DNA of 64,000 nt from Rhynchopus euleeides (lineage: Eukaryota > Euglenozoa > Diplonemea > Diplonemida > Diplonemidae). The notes under the pieces were generated by a model that saw nothing but the letters and a program-made list of their open reading frames with translations, was not told the origin of the DNA and did not search any database. Position 1 is the stretch's first letter, and the number at the start of each line of letters is the position of its first letter. The stretch lies in NCBI GenBank assembly GCA_963210315.1, contig OY723299.1, positions 930,001 to 994,000 of the forward strand. The letters are read 5' to 3'. Shown one piece after another: positions 11,901 to 24,803 of this stretch. Made by a program: the position numbers and the translations under genes.

Positions 11901-13338
11901 AGAGCAGAGCAACCTTCACGGTTGTCGAGTCGGGCTGTGCATCGGTGATGGAGAGTGGCGCAACCTGCGGCTGCGACGAGTCGGAGTTGTTGTTCGCATC
12001 CACCTGTGAGAGGGTCGCCTGTGCGGAAGACCTCTGCGGGGCGGCTCGCATCATCGAACCCGGCGTCTTCTCATACAGCTTCACCTGATCCTGCTCCAGG
12101 CGGAGGTCGAACGTCACACGATCCACGCCGTGCCGCAGCAGCAGGCTCTCCGCATCACTGCCATCTGATGTCGCCCGGATGTTCTCCCCGTCCACCACCA
12201 TGTCGATATGCCTCGCGCAAGGCGGGAGCGGCTCATTCTCATCAATCCCCTCCTGCGAGTCAGGTGGGACGACACCCTTCGGAACATTCCCATCAGGCCC
12301 GAAGATATAGTAGTGATAGATGTGTGCAAGCCATGACTTCACATAGGCTGTGGAGTAGCACTCCGTGTGGATGTGCTTTAAATCCGTGATGTTGAATGAG
12401 GTGAAGGAGCCGAAGGCAGCCTCCTCCGGGGTGGGATGTCTCGCAGTCACGGTGGTGTGCCACCCGTCGCGCCGCATGGAGGACTTGGAGAGGGTGCACT
12501 GGCTGACCCAGGGGGTGTCGCGCCTCTTCGTGGTGACGGTGACTGTGTCGCCGATGGAGAAGACAGCCTTCTTGCTCCCCACGCCGTAGCGGGAAAAATC
12601 GGATGACATGAAATCCACCACTCTCAGGGAGCTGACGAAGCGGGACTCAGCCCCATCCTTATCAACCACCACCCGCTGGATCCCAGGGCGTGACTGAGCC
12701 CGGGCGGTGCTCCCGATGAGTTCCCGAGGAGTGGCGTGCCCATCAGCAGCAGGGTCGCCGGCAGCAACCCCTCCGGGGGGCGTGGGGGAGTTGGTGTCGC
12801 CTCTGTGGGTGTGCCTGCCGAGGATTGCCCAGTTCTTCAGCCCGTCGACGGTCATCCCAGCGCCGTTGTCAAAAACGATGAGGGAGGGGGGTGAAGCGGT
12901 ATAGTCTATTTTGATGAGACGTGCACCCCCGTCCATCCCAACAGGAGTGGTGTTCTGCACGGAGTTGTCGAGGAGTTCGGCCAGCGCGGTGACCAGGTCG
13001 TAGTCATCTCCCCCGTTGGTCAGGAGCTCCACATCCGGTGTGATGTCAACCGCGAGCTCGACAATTTGCTGCCCGTCCGCCACGACATCCGTCTTCCTCA
13101 GGCAGTAGACGCCATCACCCGCAACGGCACCCCCCTTCTTCACCTCCTCCCCGTTCAGCTCGAGGATGTCAAACTCCCCCTCGCCCCACCCCGCAGCCGA
13201 CACGGCAGCCCTGCGCAGGCAGGCCTCCGTCAGCTCCTCCAGCACCACCTTGTGCTGCTGATTGGTGTCGAGGCAGATGAGGGTCGCGGTGGGGGCCGGG
13301 GCTGCAGCGGCTGCAGTGGCGGCGGGCGTCGTCGCCAT
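5941..13338 (-). CDS. SMCHD1: SMCHD1-like protein: ubiquitin-like N-terminus, GHKL ATPase, SMC hinge
   Basis: Two exons, 13338-7458 and 7118-5941, joined over a 339-bp intron (donor GTATGC, acceptor CACCCACAG, phase 1), give about 2352 residues; animal SMCHD1 is about 2000. Residues 18-82 look ubiquitin-like. GHKL motifs follow: ELLDN (121-125), DNGAGM (157-162), YGVGSK (251-256), then the SMCHD1 signature AHIYHYYIFGPDGN. A long beta-rich, Ig-like middle leads to the hinge in exon 2, with GIIAEIGWVRDERLDMCL. The tail is basic (KRQRRD). In animals SMCHD1 is a nuclear chromatin-silencing ATPase that dimerises by the hinge; that role here is inferred. The start at 13338 has ATAATGG context; an in-frame ATG at 13506 is possible but adds low-complexity sequence. 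Confidence 0.9.
7180..7246. repeat. Intronic short repeat, type 3 copy a
   Basis: About 65 bp containing CCCTGCCCAGCAACTGCAAA and TTCGTTGAGCGCACAC, nearly identical to 26291-26361 in another gene's intron. On the gene's strand it contains a pyrimidine tract ending TTTTTGCAG, a splice-acceptor look-alike. Confidence 0.75.
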
Positions 13339-14119
13339 TATACTGCCCCTCCCCCAGAAGGCAGCCGGGCGCGCGGGAGGGTGGAGGCGGGGTGGGTGGA
13401 AAGCCCCACCGAGGAGGGCCCCCCCCTCGTCCTCCTCCTCCTGTGCCCTGTGCTCCTTTGGTATCGCCCGGTGGCTATGGGGGAAGGCAGCATTGACAAA
13501 TGGCAAACCACAGAAAGCTGACCTCTCGCCCTCCTTCCTGATGCAGGCTTGTTACATAGGTGGGTGGGTCGGGGGTGTGGGTGTCGGGGTTGGGGAAGTC
13601 GGGGCACCATCTCCATATTCTCCCCGGTTTACCCTCACCAAACTTCGGGTTTGCACAGCCGCAAAGGTAGGGAAAGGGTGGAGGGGGTGTACAGCGAACG
13701 GGGCGGCGGCGGGGGAGGAGAAATATTGGCTAGCTCTATAAGGAATACACTACATGAGATGAGAAGAGAAGAGCAACAGACAGGTTTGGCAGAGGGTGCT
13801 CTCGCACCAGGTGTCCTACACACAGACCACACACACCCCGACCCCTACCCACCCCACCCCGAAAAGGATCTCAGGCACTACCCCACCCAACCCCACCCCA
13901 CCCCCCACACCTACTTCAAGTGAATACAAAAAACTGAAAAGAAGGGAGTAATATCCCCTTCTGCCTGCTCTGCCAAACTGTATACTGAGTGTGTGTGTGT
14001 CTGGGGCTTGAATCGAATACCAGAGGCCCATTTGTTGAGGGGGGGTGGTGGAGTAGAGAAAAGTATCATCGTCACAGAGAGAGGGAAGAGAGTCGGCGCT
14101 CAGTTGCTAAAGGGCTCTG
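13339..14119. other. Intergenic, no gene recognised
   Basis: Upstream region of the SMCHD1-like gene and downstream of the coiled-coil gene. Contains C-rich and CCCCACCC tracts around 13840-13910 and GT-rich DNA near 13988. No conserved frame seen. Confidence 0.5.
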
Positions 14120-17100
14120 CTAAGGGTATGCTTTGAAGGCGGAGCGCGGGGTGACCATCTCTGTGAGCTTGCGTGTGGCTGAGGAGAGCTCCGTCACACG
14201 CTGCGACAGGTTGTCGTCCGCCATGCGTTCGCGCAGCCGGCTGCCCATGTCGTGGACGTGCTGCAGTGTGTTGGCCTCCCGCTTCTCTGCGAGGGACTGG
14301 TGGACAGAGGCGACGTGTGCACGCTCCCACGCAGCGTTGGTGCGGGCGCGTGCCGATTCTGTTTCGTGGACCAGGCGGTGTGCCGCCCCCTCGGCAAGGG
14401 CTGTCTGGTGGCGCTGCCCGCGCAGGTCGGCCTGCAGCATGTCGACCTCAGCCTCGACACGCTTCCGCGAGGACTTGTTGTCGGAGATCTCGCGGCGGAG
14501 CCGTGCCTCCTTGGTCTTGGTGACGGAGAGCTCTTCCCGCAGGGCGTCGGAGGCGGTTTCGGTCTCCTGGGCGCGCCGCCGCACAGCAGCTGCCTCGCGG
14601 TCGCGGACAGCGGCGGATGCCTGGAGCTGCTGCATCTTGGTGGCGTATTCGCTGTGCTCCGCCTCGACGCGGCGGAGGCGGGCACGCACGGCACAGCTTT
14701 CCTGCACCAGCATGCGCATGTCTGTATCGGCAGCGGCGGTGGCAGCCGCCTTCGCGGACTTGGCATCCGCGCGTGCGGCGTGGAGGTCGCGGCGCAGCAG
14801 GTCTGCTTCCTTCTTCTGGAGCTTTTCGATGTTTTCCGTCTTGCGCTTGGCGCGGCTCGTCTCATGCTGTGCCTCCAGGAACTCGCCCTTCAGGGATTCC
14901 AGTTCGGTGTTGGCGCGCCGCGTCTCCTCGCGTGCCGCCTTCAGGTCGCGCTGCAGCTGTGCGTAGGACGCCTTGATGCGCTCCATCTCCGAGCGCAGGG
15001 TCTGCACTGTGTCCTCGGAGTGCTGCAGGGCCTGCGACGCCTGTGCCAGCTGCTGCCGCACGTCTCGCAGCTCCGTGTCGCGGTGGTGCACCTGACGCTG
15101 CACGTCACGGCGCCGATCCGCACCATCCTTCGAGTCCTCGAGGTTCTTGTGGCGCAGTGTGTTCATCTCAGCGGTGCGGTTCTCCAGCTCCGACTCGGTG
15201 CGCCGCATTGCCTGCTTCAGGCCGGTGATCTCTGTGGCTGCACGTGTCGTGGCAACCTCATGCCGTGCCTTCTGGTCCTTCAGCTCATGGGCCAGCTTCT
15301 CCACCGCAACCCGGCGCGAGCTGTCAGCCTCCTCCAGGCGCTGACGCACGAGGTCCAGCTCTGCACGCAGCGCACTCACATCAGTGCGCGCTGCGCGGAA
15401 GTCGCGCTCCATCCGCTCGTGCTCCTCTGCGATCTGCTCAGCCTTCAGCTCTGCCGTCTCTGCATCCTCGCGTGCCTCGCGCAGCTCCTCCTGCAGGTGG
15501 TCCACATGCCTTGCGTTCTGCTTCGACGACGCACGCTCCTTGAAGAGCTCTAACTCCATCGACTGCGCACGCGCACTGTGCTTGGTCAGAAGCATCTCCG
15601 CATCGATCGTCTCACGCCGTGGCGACGGCGACCGCGCCGCAGGGCGCTCCGCAGCCAGGGAGGCGATCCGCACCCCTGCATTCTTCAGGGCCCTCTCGCG
15701 CTCCTCCAGCTGTATGGACAGCCCCTCCGCCTTGGCGTTCGCCGCAGCCACCTCACGGCTGCCCGAGGCGACCTGCCGCTCGAGGCGCGTAATTTTGTTC
15801 TGCGCACGCACGTCACCCTCAGAAAGCGACTTGTCCAGCTTCGCCACCTCTTTGCGCATCTCGGCAATCTCCGACTCCGCCTTCTCCCGGCGCGCCCGCT
15901 CATCCTCCAGCTGCTGCTGCCGCCACAGCTCCTGATCCTGCAGGCGTATCTCCGACTGGTTCCGCTGCAGGTCTGCCTCAGCTTTGTACATCTGCAGCTC
16001 CTGCCTCACCTGGGTCAGCTCCGACTCCAACGCCTCTGTCGTCTTCTTATAGTCCTGGTTGGACTGCGACACATCGTGCAGCTGCTGCGTGAGGCGATCG
16101 GTGTGCGTCTTCAGCTCCTCCTTATGCTGCGCCAGCCGCAGGGTGTATTCGTGCTTCTCCTTCGCAAAGTCACGCTTCCACTGCTCCACCTGCTCCTCGT
16201 ACTTCTGCACGGCAGCCTCATGCGAGGTACGCTCCTTCTGCTGCTGTGCCCGCAGGGTGTCAAGTGACGTCTGCTGGATCCGCAGCTTGTCGCCGTTCAT
16301 CCTGTCCGACGCCTGCTGCCCCTTCGCCACGCCCAGCTCCTCCGCCTTGCGCAGTGCCAGGCGTGACTCCTCCATCTCGCGAGTATGCTGCTGCTGCTGC
16401 AGCTGCAGCTCTGTCTCGGCCTGCTGAGCCTGCTGCTTCATCTCATGCTCCACCTGCTGCAGCTTGGAGCTCAGCGATTCGGCATGCGCGCTGTGCTCCG
16501 CAACGTAGCGGGCATGCTTGTCCTCCGATGCAAGGAGCTGCTCCTCCAGGCTGTCACGCAGGCCCCGCGCCTCCTCCCCCGAGGACTCGCGGAGGACCTG
16601 CAGCTCGTTGCGGAGGCGCCCCGCCTGGGTGCGCTGCACCTCGAGCTCCGCAGAGGCGTCCTCCTTAAGCTTCTTCAGCGCCTCCTCGCGGTGGCGTGCC
16701 TCTGTGAGCTGGGCCTGCACGTCGCTCAGCTGCTCCTGCATCTTCTCCTCCAGGTCTTGGTAGCGCTGCTCCTGGGTGTACAGCTCGTCGCTGTGGTGGC
16801 GTGCCGTGTCGCGCAGCTTCTGCCGCTGCGCATCGAGGTCCAGCTCCAACGACTGCCTGTCCTGCTCAACCATCGCAGAGGACTCCTCCTGCCGCGACAG
16901 CTTCTCCATCAGGCTCGCGAGGGAGAACTCTGCCTCGTTGGCACGCAGCTTCAGGTCGCGGATCTCAGAGTCCTTCTGGCTGAGGGTCTCTGTGGTCTGC
17001 AGCTCGGTGGCCATCAGGGAGGCGCGCCACGAGTCCTCGCGTGCAGCCAGCTTGGAGGCGTGCTGTGTGGTGAGGTGGTCCACTTCGGCCTGCAGGTCGT

Positions 17101-20100
17101 TCTCACGGCGTGTGAGGTGTTCCGTGCGTGTTTCCAGGTCCTGGATGCGGTGGTCGGCCTTGTGCGAAATGGTGGAGGACCCCTGCTCGGCCTGCTCCAG
17201 CAGCTGCTTCAGCCCGAACACCTCCTCCGCCGCACGCCCCTTCTCCGCAGTGGAGGACTCGCGCTCCTCCTGCAGCTGCATCTGCAGGCGGGTGATCTCG
17301 CTGTTCTTCGACGTCACCTCTGCGCTGCGCTTCTCCATCTCGTCCTTCAGGCGTGTGCCCACGATCTGCGCGTGCTCGTCGACGTGCTCCTTCTCGCTGA
17401 GGGCCATCTTCAGCCTGCTCTCGCAATCCTGCAGCTGCTCCGTCACCTTTGCGAGGTCCTTTGTCACCGAGGCCAGCTTTTCTTGTGCCTGTGGTGCGCA
17501 GAGGGGAGAGAGGGTGAAATGGCTAACATGAACCCTTCCCTTCCAAAGGAAGGAATATCGATTTTTGGGATAATCGCAACAGGGCTCTGCCACCCGCAGA
17601 GAGATTGCAGAAAGAGGAAGCTAGTTGTGTTAATCACTGACATGCTGTGGTTTTGGATAAAATGATGTGCAGGTCACCGTGCTCTGATAGGATAAAGGAA
17701 AAGTGTTCATAGATTCGACATGCGGAACAGGAAGTTCAGCCTGGGGATTAGTTTGGCACTGACAAGGAGACAAGTTGCATGGTGCAAGATGCAAAAAGCA
17801 CAACACATACATCTGTCGAGGATGCGAGACGCTCCTCCTCCGCTTCGGTAGCAGTCTTGCGGAGCTTTTCAGCCTGTGGGGGTGGTGGAGGTGTGGCATG
17901 TTGTCTGAGTAGGGTGGACGACTCGCCCAACTTTTCAGCTAAGCTACTGTGACAAAAAATATTGGCTTCAAAAAAAGAAATTCCTGGGTTTCTCGGCCAC
18001 TTTTGAGGTAATTGCGCGACAGTCCTGAAGTTGGGAACCCCAAATGTGGAAAAGCAACACCGAAAACTCGATTTTCGGGCCCCACACTGTAGACACAATG
18101 TGACTTTTCGGGGGTACCTGGGACCCCCCGTGTTTAAGTCCCCCCCCTGGAGGCGACTTTCGGCCAGGGGGGGGCTTAAACACGGGGGTGGCACGGTGGA
18201 GACCAAGAAGACCTCTTCCGCTTCCGTCGTATGGGGGTGATTCCGGTCCGGATGGACTTTTGGCACCCCACTTTTCGACTCTGACAGCACCTGGAGGGCA
18301 CCAGGTGGCCTCGCGGCCACCTGATGACCCTCCAGACCAGCCCACTCCCGTGTTTAGGTCCACCTGTGCTTAAGTCCCCCCTGGGGGGACTTTTACACGG
18401 GTGGTCCCAGGTACGAGCAGTGATCTCGTGCCAGGGCTGGCATGGCCCGACCTCAACATTTTCCCATCACATGTTGTGGAGAGGCCAGACTATCTTCAGT
18501 AGACTTTGGGTTTTTGAGTTCGGCCGGGTGAAAATGCGGCGCAGCGTGCGAAAATCCAACGCCACCATGAGAGGCAGGTGGATGAAGCTTGATGACTCAG
18601 TCGCGCCGAATCGTACCCAAGTGAAGGACTATCCCCTGGAATGCGACACAGCACCAACCGGTGTGAGACGTGCCTTCAAAATCCTGAAGGATGATCACCG
18701 ACCAATAAAGCGACCAGATGGTGGTCCCAAATTTGGGACCGACCCATAAAGCGACCAGATGATGGTCCCAAATTTGGGACCGACCCATAAAGCGACCAGA
18801 TGGTGGTCCCAAATTTGGGACCGACCGAAAAATTGACCAGAGGGCGGTCCCAAATTTGGGACCGACCAATAAAGCGACCAGATGGCGGTCCCAAAATTGG
18901 GACCGACCGAGAAAGCGACCAGATGGCGGTCCCAAATTTGGGACCGACCGAGAAAGCGACCAGATGGTGGTCCCAAATTTGGGACCGACCGAAAAATTGA
19001 CCAGATGGCGGTCCCAAATTTGGGACCGACCGAGAAAGCGACCAGATGGTGGTCCCAAATTTGGGACCGACCAATAAAGCGACCAGATGGCGGTCCCAAA
19101 TTTGGGACCGACCCATAAAGCGACCAGATGGCGGTCCCAAATTTGGGACCGCCATCTGGTCGCTTTATTGGTCGCTCCCAAATTTGGGACCGCCATCTGG
19201 TCAATTTTTCGGTCGGTCCCAAATTTGGGACCACCATCTGGTCGCTTTCTCGGTCGGTCCCAAATTTGGGACCGCCATCTGGTCGCTTTATTGGTCGGTC
19301 CCAATTTTGGGACCGCCATCTGGTCGCTTTATGGGTCGGTCCCAAATTTGGGACCACCATCTGGTCGCTTTCTCGGTCGGTCCCAAATTTGGGACCGCCA
19401 TCTGGTCGCTTTATTGGTCGGTCCCAAATTTGGGACCGCCATCTGGTCAATTTTTCGGTCGGTCCCAAATTTGGGACCACCATCTGGTCGCTTTATGGGT
19501 CGGTCCCAAATTTGGGACCACCATCTGGTCGCTTTCTCGGTCGGTCCCAAATTTGGGACCGCCATCTGGTCGCTTTATTGGTCGGTCCCAAATTTGGGAC
19601 CACCATCTGGTCGCTTTATGGGTCGGTCCCAAATTTGGGACCACCATCTGGTCGCTTTCTCGGTCGGTCCCAAATTTGGGACCACCATCTGGTCGCTTTC
19701 TCGGTCGGTCCCAATTTTGGGACCGCCATCTGGTCGCTTTATTGGTCGGTCCCAAATTTGGGACCACCATCTGGTCGCTTTATGGGTCGGTCCCAATTTT
19801 GGGACCGCCATCTGGTCGCGTTACCGGTCGGTCCCAAATTTGGGACCACCATCTGGTCGCTTTATGGGTCGGTCCCAAATTTGGGACCGCCATCTGGTCA
19901 ATTTTTCGGTCGGTCCCAAATTTGGGACCACCATCTGGTCGCTTTCTCGGTCGGTCCCAAATTTGGGACCGCCATCTGGTCGCTTTCTCGGTCGGTCCCA
20001 ATTTCGGGACCGCCATCTGGTCGCTTTTTTGGTCGGTCCCAATTGTGGGACCACCATCTGGTCGCTTTGTTGGTCGGTCCCAATTTTGGGACCGCCATCT

Positions 20101-22449
20101 GGTCGCTTTATTGGTCGGTCCCAAATTTGGGACCACCATCTGGTCGCTTTCTCGGTCGGTCCCAAATTTGGGACCGCCATCTGGTCGCTTTCTCGGTCGG
20201 TCCCAATTTCGGGACCGCCATCTGGTCGCTTTTTTGGTCGGTCCCAATTGTGGGACCACCATCTGGTCGCTTTGTTGGTCGGTCCCAAATTCGGGACCAC
20301 CATCTGGTCGCTTTATGGGTCGGTCCCAAAATTGGGACCACCATCTGGTCGCTTTACGGGTCGGTCCCAAATTTGGGACCGCCATCTGGTCGCTTTGTTG
20401 GTCGGTCCCAAATTTGGGACCGCCATCTGGCCAATTTTTCGGTCGGTCCCAAATTTGGGACCACCATCTGGTCGCTTTATCGGTCGGTCCCAAATTTGGG
20501 ACCGCCATCTGGTCGCTTTGTTGGTCGGTCCCTAATTTGGGACCACCATCTGGTCCATTTTTCGGTGGGTCCCAAGTTTGGGATGAGGAACTCCGTGGGT
20601 ACCATTGGTCGCCCTTCGGTCGCCACCTGTTCAGACCCCTTTTCAGGGGATTTGAGCCCCAGAGAGACCTCCTGGACCGGTTTTCTGGTGTTTTATGCTC
20701 TTCCCGACCCTGTCCTGGCCCACAATGTGGTCTGGAGCGAGGTTCTGCTGATTTCCGCCTGATGCGGACCCTCCTTTGGGGTCCTCCATTTATTTTGCGT
20801 CTGACCGTCGCCTTCCCCACCTAGTTCACGAGGGCAAGGTGAAAAACCGTTTTTTAACCCCAAAAATGGCATTTCCCGGGTGGCGACCTCTGGCGACCTC
20901 TGAAAAATGTGCCCAAAAAGTGATTTTTGGGACCTTGCGGACCTAGAAAACACAAAGGGAAAAAAAATATTTTTTGTCACACCCCCTCTTGGGGCGGTAC
21001 GCCAGTCTAGTCTGAGGTACCCGCAAACCAAATCTGCCGGCCCATTCAAATAAGAGAACCAACCAACCAACCGACCCTCTGTGCTACGGCCTCCCTGCGG
21101 AGGGAACGAGAGTGCATGCAATGCCCACGGTACCCCACACGACGCCTGGTCCCAGGTGGTGATGTACAGCCCCCACAGATACTCTTGGTTGCGAGGCTCT
21201 CTGAGCAAGACCTCTCACCTTCCCTAACACATCCCAGCCTCAACAATACCTTGACGGAGTACTCCTGGCGGACAAGGCGGAGCTCTTCCCGCATGAGATT
21301 GACCTCTTCGTTCTTCGACGCCTCCCGCTTCTCATGGTTCTGCCGGATGGTGTCGAAGTTCTCCTTCATCTCAGACAGGCGACGCTCCCCCTCCGCAATC
21401 TGCACCTTGAGGAGCTCCAGATCCTCCAGAAGCGACTCGTTCTTCGTCCTCTCAAACTGCGCATCGTGCTCCAGGGTCATTATACGGTCCACCTTCTCGT
21501 CGATCTTCGCCTGCAGCACCTGGGTGTCCTGCATCTGCTCAGACTGCAGCTCCTTGAGGGCCTGCTCACGCTTCTCCAACTCACGCTGGCGCGCCTCGAT
21601 CTTATCCTGCAGAGTCTCCCGCTGTGCCTTCTCCTGCCCCAGCTGGATCTCCTGCCGGGAGATCGAGCTCTGCGCCTCGATGTAGCGCCGTGAATATTCA
21701 TCCCTTTGCACCTGCATGTTGTCGTTCTCATCACGCAGAGAGGCCAGCGCGGCGTGCGCGCTTGCGAGCTGTGTCTCGAGGTCTGCCACCTTCTGCTCCA
21801 TGTCGTGCACCTTGGTGTCGACCGCCTCGCTGCTCGCCTTGATCTCCAGCTCGTTGATCTGCGTCTTCGCCTCCGCCATCTTCACATCTGCAGCCGTCAG
21901 GCTGTCCTGCGCCTCCTTCAGCTGCTTGCGGAGCTGCTCCCCTGCCTCATCCGCAACCCTGCACTTCTCAGACATCTGCGCGAGCTTGCTCTCAGCCTCC
22001 TGCACATCCGTCTCCCCCTCCGCACGCCCCTCGCTCCGCGCCTGCTCAATCAGGTCCTCCTTCTCGGCGATGGTGGTGTCCTTGCCTGCGATGGTTTCCT
22101 CCAGCTGCTCCACCTGCAGCTGCAGGCTGCGGAGCTGGCTGAGAAGGCGGACCTCCTCACGCTTCCCCGAGGCCTCCATCGTCGACATCGCCTCGCGCCG
22201 GAGCTGCTCCAAAGACTCGCTTGCCGAGGCGAGCTCCGTCTTCAGTGCAGCAATGTCCCCCTGATATCCCTTTGCCTCAGCGCGGGCCACCTGGACCTCA
22301 ACCTCTAAATCGGAGCAGCGTTGCTGGTCCATCTCGCTGAGCTCCATCACCCCGTCCATGTCGTCCAGCAGGCGTTTGAATTCATTTTGGAGCTCCTCTG
22401 GTGTGGCGGAGGCGAAGGCCGACAGGTCTGTGAAGTCAAACACAGACAT
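14120..22449 (-). CDS. Large coiled-coil protein, 1543 residues, three exons
   Basis: Exons 22449-21250 (400 codons), 17873-17811 (21 codons) and 17488-14120 (1122 codons plus TAG) join in phase 0. Donors are GTATTG and GTATGT; acceptors end CCCACAG and CACCACAG. The start MSVFDFTDLSAFASATPEEL follows a purine-rich CCGCC context. Beyond residue 40 almost everything is heptad-rich Glu/Lys/Arg/Gln/Ala sequence typical of long parallel coiled coils; no enzymatic motif is visible. The N-terminal arrangement is loosely like centrosomal or ciliary coiled-coil proteins such as CEP290, but composition alone can produce that likeness, so no name is given. Intron 1 is 3.4 kb and carries a whole transposon with a satellite core; intron 2 is 322 bp. 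Confidence 0.85.
17948..20981. mobile_element. Inverted-repeat element inside a host intron, with satellite core
   Basis: TGTGACAAAAAATATT at 17948-17963 is matched by its exact reverse complement at 20966-20981, giving 16-bp inverted ends around 3.0 kb. No clear target duplication is visible. Inside are GC-rich foldbacks (18124-18187, CCCCGTGTTTAAGTCCCCC and its inverse) and the 41-bp satellite. No transposase frame is seen. It sits wholly in intron 1 of the coiled-coil gene. Confidence 0.65.
18700..20585. repeat. 41-bp satellite in two inverted arms
   Basis: About 46 copies of a 41-bp unit with the palindromic core GGTCCCAAATTTGGGACC and variable linkers (TTTATTGGTC, TTTCTCGGTC, TTTTTCGGTC). 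From 18700 to about 19148 the unit reads in one direction, then it flips and continues to 20585. Because 41 is not a multiple of 3 and the unit lacks stops, all frames stay open for hundreds of codons; these are not genes. Confidence 0.95.
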
Positions 22450-24803
22450 GGCGGGGGCAGTGGTGTGGCTGTGCGCGCGAGGCGCGCGGAGCGCACAGCG
22501 GGACCCCTGTGGGAGTGATGCGGTGGTGCGGTGTGGTGGGTGGGTGGGTGGTCTGTTAGACATCCTCCAAAGGGCAGGGCAAACAAGATGCATTGTCGCG
22601 GGGAGTGGGGGTAGGGCGGGTGGGTTGCGCGTTGTCGTTCTTCGTGCCCTGCTCGGTGGGATGTGCCGACTGCCACAAAGCCCCGCAGCACGACAGCACA
22701 ATAGCATAACATACATCAAAAACGCAACAGCAGCCATCACGGGGAATCTGCTGCTGAAGGCAGGCGAAGCGCACCCCCCCTTTTTTCCCGCTATTTTTGA
22801 CAAAGAGTTGCAGCAGCATGACCCAGTTCGAACACCACGTGGACCCACCGTAATGCTGTCCCGGTTCGAACCTCCTGAGAGAAACGAATCGGTGGGGGAG
22901 GGGCGGGGCTGTGATTGTTTTACAGAAACCGCATTTTTTTTGTACAGAATCCATCAGTCCATCCGGAGTTTCCGCGAGGAAACTCCGAAAACCACTCCCA
23001 CACACACACCCCTACACACACACCACACCCAGAAAGAAAATCTGGTCGTTGGGCATGCCGAGACAAAACTTTTGTCTGTATCCCCCCACCCACCCCACCC
23101 CACACCCCCCAACCCAAGGAGAGGGCAACCTGTGGCCTTCATGGCTAGGGTCGTCACCACGTCCCTCTCCTAGCCCTTCGGGGTAGTGAAGGCATCACAC
23201 GACCCCCTCCCCCCCTCCCGCCAGACACGGCCAGGTACACCAGCTGTATCGACATGACACTGCTTGACCTAGATTCTTCTTTGGGACATACGACAACAAC
23301 AAAAAACCTTGTGGAGGATACGACCAGAGGAAGGAGGATGGGGGGGGTAGCGAGGCTGCAAGTTTGGGGGGTGCTCCTCTTGCGGCTCGACTCTCGCATC
23401 CGAGAAACGCCAGTCTGTCAGCCGTGGCGTTCTGAGGTAGAACCACCTCACGACGACACTTCGTGGCGTCGCTTGCGCAGATGGGTTCGATGAAAAAGGT
23501 GAAGGGTGGCAATGCTGAGACGGCGGCAGGGTGCTACCCTCTGTGCAGAAGCTGCAGGTGAAAAAAACGAAAAGCTGTCTGTCGATGATATAAGAGAGAT
23601 TGGGGGGGCGGGTGGCGGGGGGGGAGACGGCTTCGTGTGCTCGAGCGCAGAAAAAGCGATACTGCCTCACAGAGTGGCTGCACAGGCTGGCGCAGCTTTC
23701 GCACGCAGAGAAGCGAAGCTCTCCTCCTCCCGTGTTGCGCAAAGTTATGCAGACTCAACACCAAACAAACCTGTGTCGTGGGTTGGCGGGCGGCTATGTA
23801 GAGAATAGCAAATGAAGAGCACGTAAAATTGTGCCGCCCTTTGCTCAGCTGGGGAGGAGGGGTGGGTGTGTGCTTTGAGGGGCCCCGGGAGGAATTCCCT
23901 CCTGTTGGTCAACATCGCCGAAAAATCGGTGACAAGCGGTCCTCTCTGCCTGTGACCGGGTCGAAAGCAACGTGCAGAGAAGAAAAAACATGCTGGAGAG
24001 AGAAATTGCAGATGGACAGAGTCAGTTTATCAACTGCGCAGGGAGGAATTGTCAGGGCACACTGTCAAAGAACCCCATGCTGGGCCCGTAAGAAGAAGAG
24101 AATCAGTGTGCCTCAGAGTCAGAGTGAGGGCGAAGTCCACGGCATGGCGGTGGCGGTGACGATGGATGGAGTTCCACGCGAGGCGTTCATTGTTGTCGCC
24201 ACAAGGGAGGCAGAAGATGCGAAGGGCAAACATCCGACTGGGATACGGTGGAGAGAAAGAGAAGAGAGAAAAGAGAGAACGAGATAAAAAAAATAGCCGG
24301 TGCGCGGTGGCTATTGCGTGACCTTTGCCTCCTCGAAAACACACCGGTAAGATAGCGGGAGAGAAGGGGGAGGGGACCTGTGCGTACCCCCTGCCCCTGG
24401 GAGTAGCGGTTCTTGAGAGTTGTTTGTACTGTCTACACCCATGCATGCAGGGGTGCAGACAGGTGTCATATCTGCACTGCCAACAGTATTTACCGTGGCC
24501 TGTTCATGGTAATAAATAATACGGAATGGTTTTCCCCCCACCCCCTCCCAGACCCTCCAGACCCTTCAGGTTGCATTCGGTCCTCCCCTCAGCTCTAATA
24601 AAGGATTACGACATCTGACAAAGACACCACAGATGGGATATATGTACAAAGAAACCCCCACAGACATAGCGCTATTTGTTGCTGCGTGGCGGCACTTTCG
24701 CCCACACATCGAGTGATTGATAACATGCCGCGCGATCTAACCCCCACGCCACCCCCCTTCTCTGGACTGGTCTCATTTCCAACACACCACACCCACGCAC
24801 ACC
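22450..24803. other. Intergenic, no gene recognised
   Basis: Promoter side of the coiled-coil gene and 3' side of the next gene. CACA/CCCCACC tracts at 22985-23120, G runs near 23590-23630. Short frames lack domains. Confidence 0.5.

Noticed and set aside
18700-20585. CRISPR-like repeat array
   Set aside because: Adjacent 41-bp units have no unique spacers, the context is a eukaryotic intron, and no cas genes are present.
19046-20824. Open frames of nearly 600 codons on both strands
   Set aside because: They are translations of the 41-bp satellite; the unit lacks stops in all frames, so openness carries no information.
22820-22880. tRNA gene from GGTTCGAACC
   Set aside because: The T-arm-like box has no matching stem, and neither anticodon arm nor acceptor stem can be formed.
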